Positions 37,593-46,756 are shown, counted from the first letter of the stretch. The stretch is 64,000 bases of DNA from Mycolicibacterium frederiksbergense (GCF_029893345.1 NZ_JARXVE010000002.1:372001-436000); one strand, 5' to 3'. A program made the numbers and translations. Notes: generated from the sequence alone by a model not told the origin.

Positions 37593-38897
37593 ATGCCCAG
37601 AGAACTGCACCTACTCGCTTTCGCCGACACCCGATCCGCCGGGCCGTGGCGGCATCCCGACATCGACAACAGCACCGCCGGGGTGCGGCAACGGCTGATC
37701 AACCATGCCCAGACCGCCGAGGCCGGCACCTTCGACGCGCTGTTCCTCGCTGACGGGCTGAACTACGGCCCGCCCGCGACTTGGGCGTACAAGATCACCG
37801 AGGACTTCGAACCGCTCACCGCAACTGCTGCGCTGTCCTCGGTCACCGAGCGGATCGGGCTGGTGGTCACCGGATCTGCAACCCTGGCTCATCCGTATCA
37901 TCTTGCCCGCCAGCTGCTTTCGCTGGATCACCTCAGCGGTGGCCGGGCCGGTTGGAACCTGGTCACCAGCTTCGCGCAGGCCGCGGCCGACAACTTCAGT
38001 GCCCGCGGCGTGGTGGCCCACGACGAGCGCTACCGCATCGCCGACGAGGCGCTCGAGGTGGTGCGCAAGCTGTGGGACGGCTGGGGTGAGGACACCATCG
38101 TCGAGGACCGCTCCACAGGGATATTCAACGACGTCAACAGGATTCAACCGACCGACCATCACGGGCGCTACTTCGACGTGGCCGGTCCGCTCGGTGCGGC
38201 CCGCTCCGCGCAGGGGCAGCCGGTCATCTTCCAGGCCGGATCATCGGAAACCGGACGGGGATTCGCCGCCCGGCACGCCGAGGTGATCTTCACCAGCCAC
38301 GGCAACCGGGCCCGGGCCAAGGATTTCTACACCCAGATCCACGAGGAGTCACGACGGCTCGGCCGGGCCAGGCCGCCGCTGATCACGCCCTCGCTGCGCT
38401 TCATCGTCGGCTCCACCGAGGAGGAGGCCCGGCGCGCGCAGCAGGAGGAGTACGAGTACTTCAGCCCGCAGTACCAGGCCGGTTGGCTGCTGGAGGTCGA
38501 TGTTGATGTCACCGGAGCCGATCTGGATGATCCGGTCCCGGATTCGGCTTTCCCGGCGCACACCGAAACCCACCAGACCGCATTGGCCGGCTACCGCCAT
38601 CTGGCCACCGAGGGAAATCCGACGGTGCGGGAGTTCCTGTACCGCACCGTCAACGGTTGGGGCGCGGCCGTGGTCGGCACGCCCGAGCAGATCGCCGACG
38701 AGATCGAGCACTGGTTCACCGCCGGTGCCGCCGACGGATTCGTGCTGCGCGACTCCGGGTTGCCCGGCCAGCACGAGCAATTCGTCGAGCAGGTGGTGCC
38801 GGTGCTGCGCAAGCGCGGGCTGTTCCGCCACGAATACGCGGGCACCACCCTGAGATCCCATCTCGGGCTTGAGATACCGCAGCGGCAGCAGTCATGA
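37593..38897 (+). CDS. FMN-dependent monooxygenase, NtaA/SnaA/DszA family (LLM)
   Basis: 434 aa. Family blocks: LHLLAFADTRSAGPWRHPD, DALFLADGLNY, LARQLLSLDHLSGGRAGWNLVTS, QGQPVIFQAGSSETGRGFAARHAE and GTPEQIADEIEHWFTAGAADGF. Members are two-component monooxygenases that use reduced FMN to cleave C-N or C-S bonds (nitrilotriacetate, sulfones, streptogramin precursors). No flavin reductase gene is adjacent. TAGTGT 6 nt before the ATG predicts a leaderless mRNA. It begins an island placed where M. tuberculosis has, as I recall, only lppR. Confidence 0.88.
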   Translation: MPRELHLLAFADTRSAGPWRHPDIDNSTAGVRQRLINHAQTAEAGTFDALFLADGLNYGPPATWAYKITEDFEPLTATAALSSVTERIGLVVTGSATLAHPYHLARQLLSLDHLSGGRAGWNLVTSFAQAAADNFSARGVVAHDERYRIADEALEVVRKLWDGWGEDTIVEDRSTGIFNDVNRIQPTDHHGRYFDVAGPLGAARSAQGQPVIFQAGSSETGRGFAARHAEVIFTSHGNRARAKDFYTQIHEESRRLGRARPPLITPSLRFIVGSTEEEARRAQQEEYEYFSPQYQAGWLLEVDVDVTGADLDDPVPDSAFPAHTETHQTALAGYRHLATEGNPTVREFLYRTVNGWGAAVVGTPEQIADEIEHWFTAGAADGFVLRDSGLPGQHEQFVEQVVPVLRKRGLFRHEYAGTTLRSHLGLEIPQRQQS

Positions 38898-39062
38898 CCG
38901 AACCTTATGTGCAGGAATTCCGTTCGCTCGCAATAGAATCCCGCCGATTTCATAGCTGACGCCGCGAATCAGATTGCGGCAGTGTGGCAACACATACCGA
39001 CTAATCAACCACCCGTGCCGAATCACGGACGGGCGGTGTCGCGGTCAGAAAGGGACATTGCC

Positions 39063-40538
39063 GTGACTACTACAGACAATCCGAAGACGACGGTCGGGGG
39101 CCGCACCCTGATCGACGCGGAATCCACCGGGCTGGAATCCGGGGCGCTTGGTCCGTGGGGCGTGTTCGCCCAGGGTCTGGCGGCCGCGGCACCCAGTGTG
39201 GCCATGGCCGTGGTGCCGTTCTCATTGTTCGTGGCCGCGGGCAAGGGTGCGGCATGGGCAGCCGTGATCGGCCTGTCCATCGTGGTTCTGGTGGCCATCA
39301 CGATCAGTTTCCAGGCCAAACGCACGGTGTCCTCCGGATCGCTGGGGACCTACACCGGCAATGGCCTCGGGCCCGGGTTCGCCTTCGCCGCCGGCTTCAG
39401 TCTGCTGTTCGGTTACATCGGTTTCGCGACCACGGGCACCCTCGGCGGGGTGCTGTACCTCGATGCGTTCCTGGAGTCGATCGGCCTGGGATCCCAAGCG
39501 GTTTGGTTCCGGCTGGTGCTGGTGCTGGTGGTGGTCGGTGTCGCGGTGTACCTGCCCTATCGCGGGGTCTCGCTGGCCGCCAAGTACGAGCTGGCCTTCG
39601 AGCTGCTGGCCATCTCGTCGATCCTGGTGATCGTCGTCGCCTCCTACATCGGCTACGGCTTCCGGATCGATTGGGAACAATGGAATCCGCAGCATCTGGG
39701 GTCCAGCGCGACCTTCATCGCCGCGGTCACCGCGGTGGGGTCCTATGCCGGATTTGAAAGCGTGGCCTCACTCGGGGCCGAGGCCAGGGACGCGCACCGC
39801 AATATCGCCAGATCGCTTCTGCGGGTGGTGATCCTGATCGGTGCGCTGTACATCTTCGCGACCTACCCGCAGATCCTGCACTTTCGCGAGATCGACAGTG
39901 ACAAGGCCGTGCTGCCGCAGCTGGCCACCAGCGTCGGAGTCGAGTGGGTGAATCAGATCGTCAGCGGCGCCGTCGCGATCGCCTTCATCGTGTTCGTCAC
40001 CGCGGTCACCACCGCCGCGGCACGATCGCTGTTCACCTTCGCCCACGAAGGCGCGCTGCCGCGGGTGTTCACCAAGGTGCACGCCACCCACAAGACACCC
40101 TGGGCCGGAGTGGTTTTCGTCGGGATCCTGGCACTGGCGTTCTCGATCGCGGCCACGTTCAGCTCGGCGGGCCGGCTGGTGTTCGACGTCTACGGCGGCT
40201 ACGTGGCCAACTGGGGCTTCCTGGTGAGCTATCTGCTGGTGGTCATCGCGACGCCGATCTGGCTGCGCAAGATCGGCGCCCTGACCCCGGTGCGGCTCGC
40301 GGTCGCGATCGCGGCCACCACCGGTCTCGGGTACGTGATCGTCAGCAACTTCTATCCGGTGCCCGAGTTCCCGTTCAACATCCTGCCTTTCGTCTTCGGC
40401 GCCATCCTGCTGGCCGGCGTGTCCTGGTACTGGTATCTCAAGCGGACCAACCCCGAGGTGGCCAACCGGATCGGCACCATCCAGAGTGTCTCGCCCGAAG
40501 AACAACAGCGGTGGATCGATGCGGGTGTGACGCCGTGA
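39063..40538 (+). CDS. APC-family amino acid/amine permease
   Basis: 491 aa with about 12 membrane helices. The start GLAAAAPSVAMAVVPFSLF and the segment SSGSLGTYTGNGLGPGFAFAAG mark the APC superfamily; TAVTTAAARSLFTFAHEGALP is typical of helix 8-9. GTG 39063 follows AGAAAGGGACATTGCC, a good ribosome site, which removes a polar 27-residue extension. It overlaps the GNAT gene (GTGA). Probably imports the substrate used by the neighbouring monooxygenases. The 38898-39062 gap contains an imperfect inverted repeat around 38958-38977 but no gene. Confidence 0.88.
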   Translation: MTTTDNPKTTVGGRTLIDAESTGLESGALGPWGVFAQGLAAAAPSVAMAVVPFSLFVAAGKGAAWAAVIGLSIVVLVAITISFQAKRTVSSGSLGTYTGNGLGPGFAFAAGFSLLFGYIGFATTGTLGGVLYLDAFLESIGLGSQAVWFRLVLVLVVVGVAVYLPYRGVSLAAKYELAFELLAISSILVIVVASYIGYGFRIDWEQWNPQHLGSSATFIAAVTAVGSYAGFESVASLGAEARDAHRNIARSLLRVVILIGALYIFATYPQILHFREIDSDKAVLPQLATSVGVEWVNQIVSGAVAIAFIVFVTAVTTAAARSLFTFAHEGALPRVFTKVHATHKTPWAGVVFVGILALAFSIAATFSSAGRLVFDVYGGYVANWGFLVSYLLVVIATPIWLRKIGALTPVRLAVAIAATTGLGYVIVSNFYPVPEFPFNILPFVFGAILLAGVSWYWYLKRTNPEVANRIGTIQSVSPEEQQRWIDAGVTP

Positions 40539-41536
40539 CGCTCACCGACGACACCCTGACCGCAGCCTCGACCGTGACGGGATGGTCGGTCGCCGAGGCG
40601 ACACCACGACACCACCCGTTGATCGCCGACTTCCTGGCCACCGCGCCGGGGATCGGCGGCCGCAAGTTCGCCGCCGATTCCCGGGATGTAGCCGAGCAAC
40701 TCGCCGGGGCGTATCCCGGCTCGGCCGTCGTGCTCCTCGACGATGCCGGTGCGGTGGCCGGATATGCGGCCCTGTACCTGCCCGACGGTGACGAACCGGA
40801 GGTGTTGGGGCACTTCGTATTCGGTACCCGCGCGCCGGTGGGGGTGGTGCGGTCGATCGTCGACGACAGTGTCGCGCGGTTCGGCCGGGTGGCAATCCCG
40901 GGTGCCTATCTGCGGGTCTACATCGGAGCCGAGCAGGCCGTGGTGATCGATGCCCTGACCGGCCGGGGAGCTCGCCGGGAACGCGAGTTCATCAACGTCC
41001 GAAAGTGGTTGTGCGACGAGGATCCCGCCGAGTTGGCCGACGCGGGGATCGACTCGATCACCATCCTGTCGTGGCCCGAGGTGGTGTCCGGAGGTTTCAC
41101 CGAGCAGGTCCGGCGGCTGCAGTACGACACATTCAGCGAGCATTTCGGCAACATGTCGAAAACCCCGCAGCGCTGGGAACACCATGTGGCCAGCCGGGCG
41201 TTCACCCCGGATTTCAGTCTGGCTGCGGTGGCCGATGACGGGGTGGTGGTCGGCTATGTGCTCGGCTCCACCTACACCTCCGGAACGGGCCCCGGCGAGA
41301 TCCGCAGTGCGCACACCGATTACATCGGGGTGCGTCGTGACCGTCGCAAGGCCGGAACGGGTGAACTACTGCTGCGCAAGGTGTGGCTGGCGGCGCTGCG
41401 GCGGGGGTTGACCGCCGCCTCGCTGGGCACCGACGTCGCCAATGCCAGCGACGCCCATCTGCTCTATGCCCGGTTGGGGTATCGCACTGTCCGCGACGAG
41501 TACGCCTATCGAATCGACGCCAAGGAGAATTCGTAA
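40535..41536 (+). CDS. Double-GNAT-domain acetyltransferase
   Basis: 333 aa, long enough for two GNAT domains. The N-terminal half (residues 1-160) has weak GNAT features (VVLLDDAGAVAGYAALYLP); the C-terminal half carries a fuller motif, YIGVRRDRRKAGTGELLLRK, followed by LGTDVANASDAHLLYARLGY. The architecture resembles MshD, but the sequence is not that of mycothiol synthase. GTG 40535 sits in the permease stop and the TAA stop overlaps the next ATG, so permease, acetyltransferase and dehydrogenase are one operon. It may acetylate the imported amine. Confidence 0.82.
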   Translation: MTLTDDTLTAASTVTGWSVAEATPRHHPLIADFLATAPGIGGRKFAADSRDVAEQLAGAYPGSAVVLLDDAGAVAGYAALYLPDGDEPEVLGHFVFGTRAPVGVVRSIVDDSVARFGRVAIPGAYLRVYIGAEQAVVIDALTGRGARREREFINVRKWLCDEDPAELADAGIDSITILSWPEVVSGGFTEQVRRLQYDTFSEHFGNMSKTPQRWEHHVASRAFTPDFSLAAVADDGVVVGYVLGSTYTSGTGPGEIRSAHTDYIGVRRDRRKAGTGELLLRKVWLAALRRGLTAASLGTDVANASDAHLLYARLGYRTVRDEYAYRIDAKENS

Positions 41537-42771
41537 TGACAACGGAAAACACCTATCTGAAGCGGCCGACCGGGTACGACGCCGAACTGCGCTCGGTGTT
41601 CGCACCGATCTTCGAGCGCATCGCCGAGGGCAATCGGGAACGCGAGGCGCACCGGGAGTTTCCGCACGAGCAGGTGCGCTGGCTGAGCGACGCCGGGTTC
41701 GGCACCCTGCGAATCTCGGCCGAGCAGGGCGGTTTCGGCGCATCACTGGAGCAGACCTTCCTGCTGCTGTCCGAGCTGGGGGAGGCCGACGCCAATGTCG
41801 CCCACATCTGGCGTAATCACCTGGCATTCGTCGAGGACCGGCTCAACGCCCCGGCGTCCGAGGACAACGCCACCTGGATCAAACGGTTCCTGGCCGGGGA
41901 ATTCGTCGGCGGAGGCTGGACCGAGGCCAACAACCTGACCCTGGCGAACCTGGCCACCACGGTGACCGAAGAAGATGGGCACTGGTTGGTGACCGGCGCG
42001 AAATACTATGCCACCGGCAGCCTTTACGCCGACTGGCTCGATGTGCTGGGCCGGGGTGCGGACGGCGAGCTGTGGACGGCCCTGGTTCACGCCGACGATC
42101 CGGGCGTCACCCTGGTCGATGACTGGCGCGGATTCGGCCAGCGCACCACGGGCAGTGGGTCGGCGCGTTATCAGCAGGCCCGGGCCGAACGCGGCAATGT
42201 CTTTCCCGCGGCGCGACGGTTCAGCTATCAGGCGCACTTCTACCAGATCGCCATGCTGGCGGTGCTGACCGGAATCATCAGGGCGGCACAGCGGGACGGC
42301 TCGGCCGCGCTGAAATCCCGGAAGCGCAACTACCCACAGGGGCTGGCCGAGGTGCCCGCCGCCGATCCACAACTGCTGCAGGTGATCGGGGAGCTGTCGG
42401 CCGAGGCGTTCGGCGCCACGGCCGCGTTGAGCCAGAGCGCCCGCAGCCTGGACCGGATCGTGGCCGGCCGGCTGGCAGGCAGTGACGACCAGGCTGGTCA
42501 ACTGCTCGTCGACGCCGAAGTGGCGGTCAGCCAGGCGCAGTTGGTGATCGTGGCGGCGGCGCTGCGGGTCACCACCCGGGTGTTCGACACGCTCGGCGCC
42601 TCCGGTGTCTCCGAAGAGCTTGGCCTGGACCGACATTGGCGCAACGCCCGCACGCTGGCGTCGCACAACCCGGTGCTCTACAAGGCCCGCATCCTGGGCG
42701 ACTGGTTCATCAACGGCAAGGATCCGGTGGCTGACCTGGTGTCCCGGGGACGCGGCGGACAGGGCAACTGA
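41536..42771 (+). CDS. Acyl-CoA dehydrogenase-fold monooxygenase (DszC/SfnB-like)
   Basis: 411 aa. EQVRWLSDAGFGTLRISAEQ, the FAD-contact region FVGGGWTEANNLTLANLATT, and the C-terminal RHWRNARTLASHNPVLYKAR mark the DszC/SfnB branch, whose members are flavin-dependent oxygenases that use reduced FMN, not CoA thioesters. The catalytic Glu of true acyl-CoA dehydrogenases is not evident. Possible substrates are sulfur or nitrogen compounds. The ATG overlaps the preceding TAA (TAATG). It ends the operon and faces the convergent dehydrogenase. Confidence 0.85.
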   Translation: MTTENTYLKRPTGYDAELRSVFAPIFERIAEGNREREAHREFPHEQVRWLSDAGFGTLRISAEQGGFGASLEQTFLLLSELGEADANVAHIWRNHLAFVEDRLNAPASEDNATWIKRFLAGEFVGGGWTEANNLTLANLATTVTEEDGHWLVTGAKYYATGSLYADWLDVLGRGADGELWTALVHADDPGVTLVDDWRGFGQRTTGSGSARYQQARAERGNVFPAARRFSYQAHFYQIAMLAVLTGIIRAAQRDGSAALKSRKRNYPQGLAEVPAADPQLLQVIGELSAEAFGATAALSQSARSLDRIVAGRLAGSDDQAGQLLVDAEVAVSQAQLVIVAAALRVTTRVFDTLGASGVSEELGLDRHWRNARTLASHNPVLYKARILGDWFINGKDPVADLVSRGRGGQGN

Positions 42772-42779
42772 GGCCCGGG

Positions 42780-43694
42780 TCAGCCGACCCGCAGCACCGC
42801 CTTGCCCGCCACCGTGCGTCCCAACAGCGCCTGGGCGGCATCGGAGATGTTCGCCCAGGAGTCCCGCAGTCCGATCTGGGGATCGAGTTCTCCGTCGGCA
42901 AGCAAGGTCAGGAGGTAATCCAGATCGGCCCGGAACGGTGCCCGGACTGTGAACGGCTCCAACCGTTTCCGGTTGCCGGTGCGCCGTTCCTCCTCGAAGT
43001 TGATCGTGGTGGGCTCATTGGAGGCCATCCCGATCGACTGCACCGAACCGCCGTCGGACACGAGGCTGAAGGCTTGTGCCAAGAGCTTCCCTCCGACGTT
43101 GTCGAGCACGCCGAACACCGGCTCGGTCACCGCACCGAGCCCGACCACGACTTCGGCTGCGCCCAGTTCCTCAAGGCCCTCACCGCGTTCTGCGCTGCCG
43201 ACCGCGGCCACCACATGGGCGCCGGCCCGCGCCGCCAGTTGCACCGCGAACCGTCCGACGCCGCCGGAGGCGCCGGTGATGAGAACCCGGCGTCCCACCA
43301 CCGAGTCGAGGGCCCGTAGCGCCTGCAGTGCGGTCACCCCGGCGACCGGCAGCGCAGCAGCCTCGTCGAATTCGACGAACTCGGGAAGTTCGGCCAGATT
43401 GGCTGTCGATACGGCGCGTCTTTCGGCCCAGCCGGCCTCACCGCTGAAACCAACCACCCGGGCACCGACCGCCGGACCGGACCCGTCGGCCGCGGCCCGA
43501 GTCACGACACCGGCACTGTCCCAGCCGGGAACTTCTCCCGGGCGGCGCATCTGGTCGATGAAGTGCAGCTCACCGAAGTTCAGTGCGATCGCGTGCACGT
43601 CGATCAGGGCCTCGGATTCGGTGGCCGATGGTTCGGCGACATCGTCGAAGCGGAGGTTGGCAGAAGCGTGCGGGTCGTAGACGATGGCTCGCAT
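42780..43694 (-). CDS. Quinone oxidoreductase-like zinc-independent MDR protein
   Basis: 304 aa, medium-chain dehydrogenase fold: GWDSAGVVTRAAADGSGP, the NADPH loop VLITGASGGVGRFAVQLAARAG, and a C-terminal half with FTVRAPFRADLDYLL. The structural and catalytic zinc ligands of alcohol dehydrogenases are missing, so a quinone or enone reductase role is likelier. The start ATG 43694 (MRAIVYDP) is the usual N-terminus; the longer open frame runs through the divergent methyltransferase and is rejected. Confidence 0.85.
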   Translation of the reverse strand: MRAIVYDPHASANLRFDDVAEPSATESEALIDVHAIALNFGELHFIDQMRRPGEVPGWDSAGVVTRAAADGSGPAVGARVVGFSGEAGWAERRAVSTANLAELPEFVEFDEAAALPVAGVTALQALRALDSVVGRRVLITGASGGVGRFAVQLAARAGAHVVAAVGSAERGEGLEELGAAEVVVGLGAVTEPVFGVLDNVGGKLLAQAFSLVSDGGSVQSIGMASNEPTTINFEEERRTGNRKRLEPFTVRAPFRADLDYLLTLLADGELDPQIGLRDSWANISDAAQALLGRTVAGKAVLRVG

Positions 43695-43734
43695 GCAGGG
43701 GCTAACCCACGACGGTCCAACGCTATTCCCGGCA

Positions 43735-43740
43735 TAGGGT
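43735..43740 (+). promoter_or_regulatory. -10 element of the methyltransferase gene
   Basis: TAGGGT (TANNNT) lies 7 nt before GTG 43748, predicting a leaderless transcript and deciding between GTG 43739, which overlaps the element itself, and GTG 43748. Confidence 0.5.
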
Positions 43741-43747
43741 GGCCCAG

Positions 43748-44293
43748 GTGAGCGAGCAGGATCGGATCCGCTGGGACGCGGCATATGCCGACCGGGAATC
43801 GGGCGCCGTGCCGGCCCTACCGCAGGCGTTCGCGGGCTATGTCGACGAGTTCCCGGTGGCCGGAACCGCGCTCGACGTGGCGTGCGGACCCGGTCTGGGC
43901 TCGGTGTGGTTGGCCCGGCGCGGACTGCGGGTGTGGGGTGTCGACGTGTCTGCCGTGGCGATCGCCCAGGCCAGACAGCTGGCCGCGGACCATGGCGTGG
44001 CCGAGCGCTGCCGTTTCGACGTGGCCGATCTCGACGGCGGCCTGCCCGAAGGCGCACCGGTCGACGTGATTCTGTGTCACCGGTTTCGCGATCCGGGCCT
44101 GTACCGCGCGCTGGCCGCACGGCTGGCTCCCGGAGGCATCCTGGCTATTTGCGTGCTCAGCGAGGTCGGCGGCGCCCTCGGACGGTTCCGGGCTGATCCC
44201 GGTGAGCTGCGCGAGCAGTTCGCGCAGCTATCCGTGATTGCCGAGCACGAAGGGGACGGCGAGGCCTGGCTGTTGGCGCGCGCGGCGAGCTGA
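43748..44293 (+). CDS. Class I SAM-dependent methyltransferase
   Basis: 181 aa. SAM motif I is ALDVACGPGLGSVWLARRG, motif II lies around WGVDVSAVAIAQARQLA, and motif III is in FDVADLDGGLP. The small size and layout resemble TehB/thiopurine-type methyltransferases that detoxify small molecules, but no substrate can be named. Start chosen from the -10 element (see 43735). It ends 3 nt before the convergent trehalase stop, so both likely share termination. Confidence 0.85.
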   Translation: MSEQDRIRWDAAYADRESGAVPALPQAFAGYVDEFPVAGTALDVACGPGLGSVWLARRGLRVWGVDVSAVAIAQARQLAADHGVAERCRFDVADLDGGLPEGAPVDVILCHRFRDPGLYRALAARLAPGGILAICVLSEVGGALGRFRADPGELREQFAQLSVIAEHEGDGEAWLLARAAS

Positions 44294-44296
44294 GGC

Positions 44297-46309
44297 CTAC
44301 ATCGGGGCGTTGGCCGGGACGAAGACGCCCGAGCTGTCGGCTTCCTCCTCGGCCCGGATGACGTGCACCACCGCATTGATCAGGGCCAGGTGGGTGAACG
44401 CCTGCGGGAAGTTGCCCAGGTGACGGCCGGTGCGCGGCTCGATCTCCTCGGCGTATAGATGTAGCGGGCTGGCGAACGACAGCAACCGCTCACACAGATG
44501 CTTGGCCCGGCTCACCTCACCGATCTCGACCAATGCCGAGACCAGCCAGAACGAACAGATGGTGAACGTGCCCTCTTCGCCGGCCAGACCGTCGTCGGTC
44601 TCCTCGACCCGGTAGCGCAGCACCAGCCCGTCCTCGGTGAGCTCGTCGGCGATCGCCAGCACGGTGGCCCGCACCCGCGGGTCGTCCGAGGGCAGGAACC
44701 GGGTCAGCACCGCCAGCAGCAGCGAGGCGTCCAGCGCGTCGTGACCGTAGCGCTGGGTCAGCACCCCGCGGGAGTCCACCCCGCGGGCCAGCACGTCGGC
44801 CTTGATCTCCTCGGCGGCCGCCCGCCACTGCTGGGCGTAGCTCTTCTCGCCCTGCAGCTCGGCCAGTTTGGAACCGCGGTCCAGCGCCACCCAGCACATG
44901 ATCTTGCTGGAGGTGAAGTGCTGCGGTTCGCCGCGCACCTCCCAGATCCCGCGGTCGGGCTCCTTCCAGTGCTTGATGGCCTCCTCGACCTGATTCTTCA
45001 GCACCGGCCACAGCGCCTCGGGAATCTGCTCACGCGACTTCGCGTGCAGGTACACCGAATCGAGCATGGTGCCCCAGATGTCGTGCTGCATCTGGTTGTA
45101 GGCGCCATTGCCGATCCGCACCGGTCGGGCGTTGTCGTAGCCGGACAGGTGCGGCAACTCCTCTTCGACCAGGCTGCGCTCGCCACCGACGCCGTACATC
45201 ACCTGCAGCGGATGGCGTTCGCCGTTGTTGGCGCCGGAGACATCGGCGATGAACGAGAAGAAGTCATCGGCCTCACGGTCCAGGCCGAGTGTGTACAGGC
45301 CCCACAATGCGAACGTGGAGTCCCGGATCCACGCGTAGCGGTAGTCCCAGTTGCGCTCACCCTGAGGGGTTTCCGGCAGCGACGTGGTCGGTGCCGCCAG
45401 CAGGGCGCCGGTCGGGGAGTAGGTCAGCCCCTTCAGGGTCAGGGCGCTGCGCTGCAGGTACGACCGCCACGGGTGATCGGGGAAGTCGCCGATGTTGATC
45501 CACTGCCGCCACGACTCGCTGGTCTTCCACATCTTCTCGGCAGCCTCTTCATAGGTCTGCGGAGCCGGATGTTTGGACCAACTCAGTGCGACGAACACGT
45601 TGTCGCCCTCGGTGAGCCGGGTGCGGGCGCGGGCCTCGCGGCCCTCGATGCCGATCCTCAGGTTCGTGGTCAGCCGCAGGGTGGGATGCGAATCCGGGTT
45701 GCGACTGGCCCGGGCGATGGCCTCGCCGTAGGCCGGGCCGGAATACTCCCAGGACGCGCTGACCCGGTGGTAGTCGAAGGCCGGCTCGCAGTTCATCACC
45801 AGCTCCACGGTGCCGCTGACGCAGCGCACGGTGCGCAGCAGGATGTGCTCGGCATCCCAGTCCATCGGGGTGCGCCGGTGGGTGCGCGAGCGGGTGTCGA
45901 GGTCGTGCCACGGGCCCATCACCAGCGTGTCGCGCACGATCACCCAGCCGGTGTGGGTCTGCCAGGTGGTTTCCAGGATCAGGCTGCCCGGCAGGTACCG
46001 GCGCGCCGCCGGGACCGTCACGCCATAGGGGCCCAGCCGGAAGTGACCGGCGCCGCGGTCCAGGATCGCGCCGAAGACGCTGGGGGAGTCGGGCCGGGGG
46101 ACACACAACCACTCCACCGAACCGGCCGATGAGATCAGGCAGGTGTTCTCACAGTCGGACAGGAAGCCGTAGTCGGCAATCGGCGGGAACGGATTCCGCA
46201 GCAAACCGCTCGCCGAATACGGCACCGGGGCGGTCACGGTCAACGGTGCCTGCGGCGTCTTCTCGAGCGCCGCGGCAACATCGGCGGGCTCGGTGGGTTG
46301 CAGAACCAT
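44297..46309 (-). CDS. Trehalase, glycoside hydrolase family 15
   Basis: 670 aa. It hydrolyses trehalose to two glucoses; the M. smegmatis and M. tuberculosis (Rv2402) orthologs are characterised trehalases. Landmarks: PPIADYGFLSDCENTCLISS, SVEWLCVPRPDSPSVFGAIL, WDYRYAWIRDSTFALWGLY in the catalytic (alpha/alpha)6 barrel, and GEEGTFTICSFWLVSALVEIG with the likely catalytic base. ATG 46309 matches the known mycobacterial start MVLQ; GTG 46315 is two codons earlier. A large open frame on the other strand is a shadow. Confidence 0.95.
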   Translation of the reverse strand: MVLQPTEPADVAAALEKTPQAPLTVTAPVPYSASGLLRNPFPPIADYGFLSDCENTCLISSAGSVEWLCVPRPDSPSVFGAILDRGAGHFRLGPYGVTVPAARRYLPGSLILETTWQTHTGWVIVRDTLVMGPWHDLDTRSRTHRRTPMDWDAEHILLRTVRCVSGTVELVMNCEPAFDYHRVSASWEYSGPAYGEAIARASRNPDSHPTLRLTTNLRIGIEGREARARTRLTEGDNVFVALSWSKHPAPQTYEEAAEKMWKTSESWRQWINIGDFPDHPWRSYLQRSALTLKGLTYSPTGALLAAPTTSLPETPQGERNWDYRYAWIRDSTFALWGLYTLGLDREADDFFSFIADVSGANNGERHPLQVMYGVGGERSLVEEELPHLSGYDNARPVRIGNGAYNQMQHDIWGTMLDSVYLHAKSREQIPEALWPVLKNQVEEAIKHWKEPDRGIWEVRGEPQHFTSSKIMCWVALDRGSKLAELQGEKSYAQQWRAAAEEIKADVLARGVDSRGVLTQRYGHDALDASLLLAVLTRFLPSDDPRVRATVLAIADELTEDGLVLRYRVEETDDGLAGEEGTFTICSFWLVSALVEIGEVSRAKHLCERLLSFASPLHLYAEEIEPRTGRHLGNFPQAFTHLALINAVVHVIRAEEEADSSGVFVPANAPM

Positions 46310-46423
46310 CCGCACATCATCATCTGCGGATACAGGTGCCGTCTACCCAGGCAGGCGTGTCGAGTGTTACTGGTGCGGCGGGACGAACACAGGGTGAACT
46401 CGGCCATCGCCTAGGCTTGTCCC

Positions 46424-46627
46424 ATGGCGGCAATCCTGAACTGGTGGGACGGGGTCGAACTGTGGCTGACCGGGCTGCCCTTCGTCGTGCAGACCACCCT
46501 GGTGATGCCGGTGGTGCTGGTGCTGGCCTATGGCAGCGCGGTGCTGCTCGACGGCGCGCTGGGCCGGGGAATCAGCGGGTTGCGCCGACTGCGCCACGCG
46601 GCCGGTGCCGGGGTGGATTCGGAGTGA
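46424..46627 (+). CDS. Small membrane protein (Rv2401A-like)
   Basis: 67 aa: WWDGVELWLTGLPFVVQTTLVMPVV forms an amphipathic start and one long membrane helix (about 17-42), then a basic tail (RLRHAAGAGVDSE). TAGGCT ends 6 nt before the ATG, predicting a leaderless mRNA. A gene of similar size lies at this place in M. tuberculosis. It overlaps the next tiny ORF (GTGA). Function unknown. Confidence 0.8.
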   Translation: MAAILNWWDGVELWLTGLPFVVQTTLVMPVVLVLAYGSAVLLDGALGRGISGLRRLRHAAGAGVDSE

Positions 46628-46710
46628 CCGGTATGCCTCGCTCACGTGTCACATTGATCTTGGTGCTGCTGGTTGTCCTGGTCATCGTGATGTGGCTGTT
46701 GACCCGCTGA
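46624..46710 (+). CDS. 28-residue single-helix membrane peptide
   Basis: GTG inside the preceding stop opens a 28-codon frame encoding VTGMPRSRVTL followed by a pure hydrophobic helix (ILVLLVVLVIVMWLL) and TR. The GTGA overlap, the positively charged N-terminus and the perfect membrane helix make translation likely, in the manner of small subunits that sit beside a larger membrane protein. No family is known to me. Confidence 0.55.
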   Translation: MTGMPRSRVTLILVLLVVLVIVMWLLTR

Positions 46711-46756
46711 CACGGGCGTCACCGATCGCTGCACGGGCTCGACCACAGAACTCTGT

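Noticed and set aside
39944..40534. 197-codon N-terminal extension of the double-GNAT protein
   Set aside because: The extension overlaps the permease in another frame and has no GNAT similarity; GTG 40535 with a GTGA overlap explains the start.
42780..44120. 446-codon version of the MDR reductase
   Set aside because: The extra N-terminal part is Arg/Pro-rich antisense of the methyltransferase; the family start MRAIVYDP is at 43694.
44498..46132. 544-codon open frame opposite the trehalase gene
   Set aside because: Shadow frame rich in Gln/Gly/Arg without domains; the trehalase is unambiguous.
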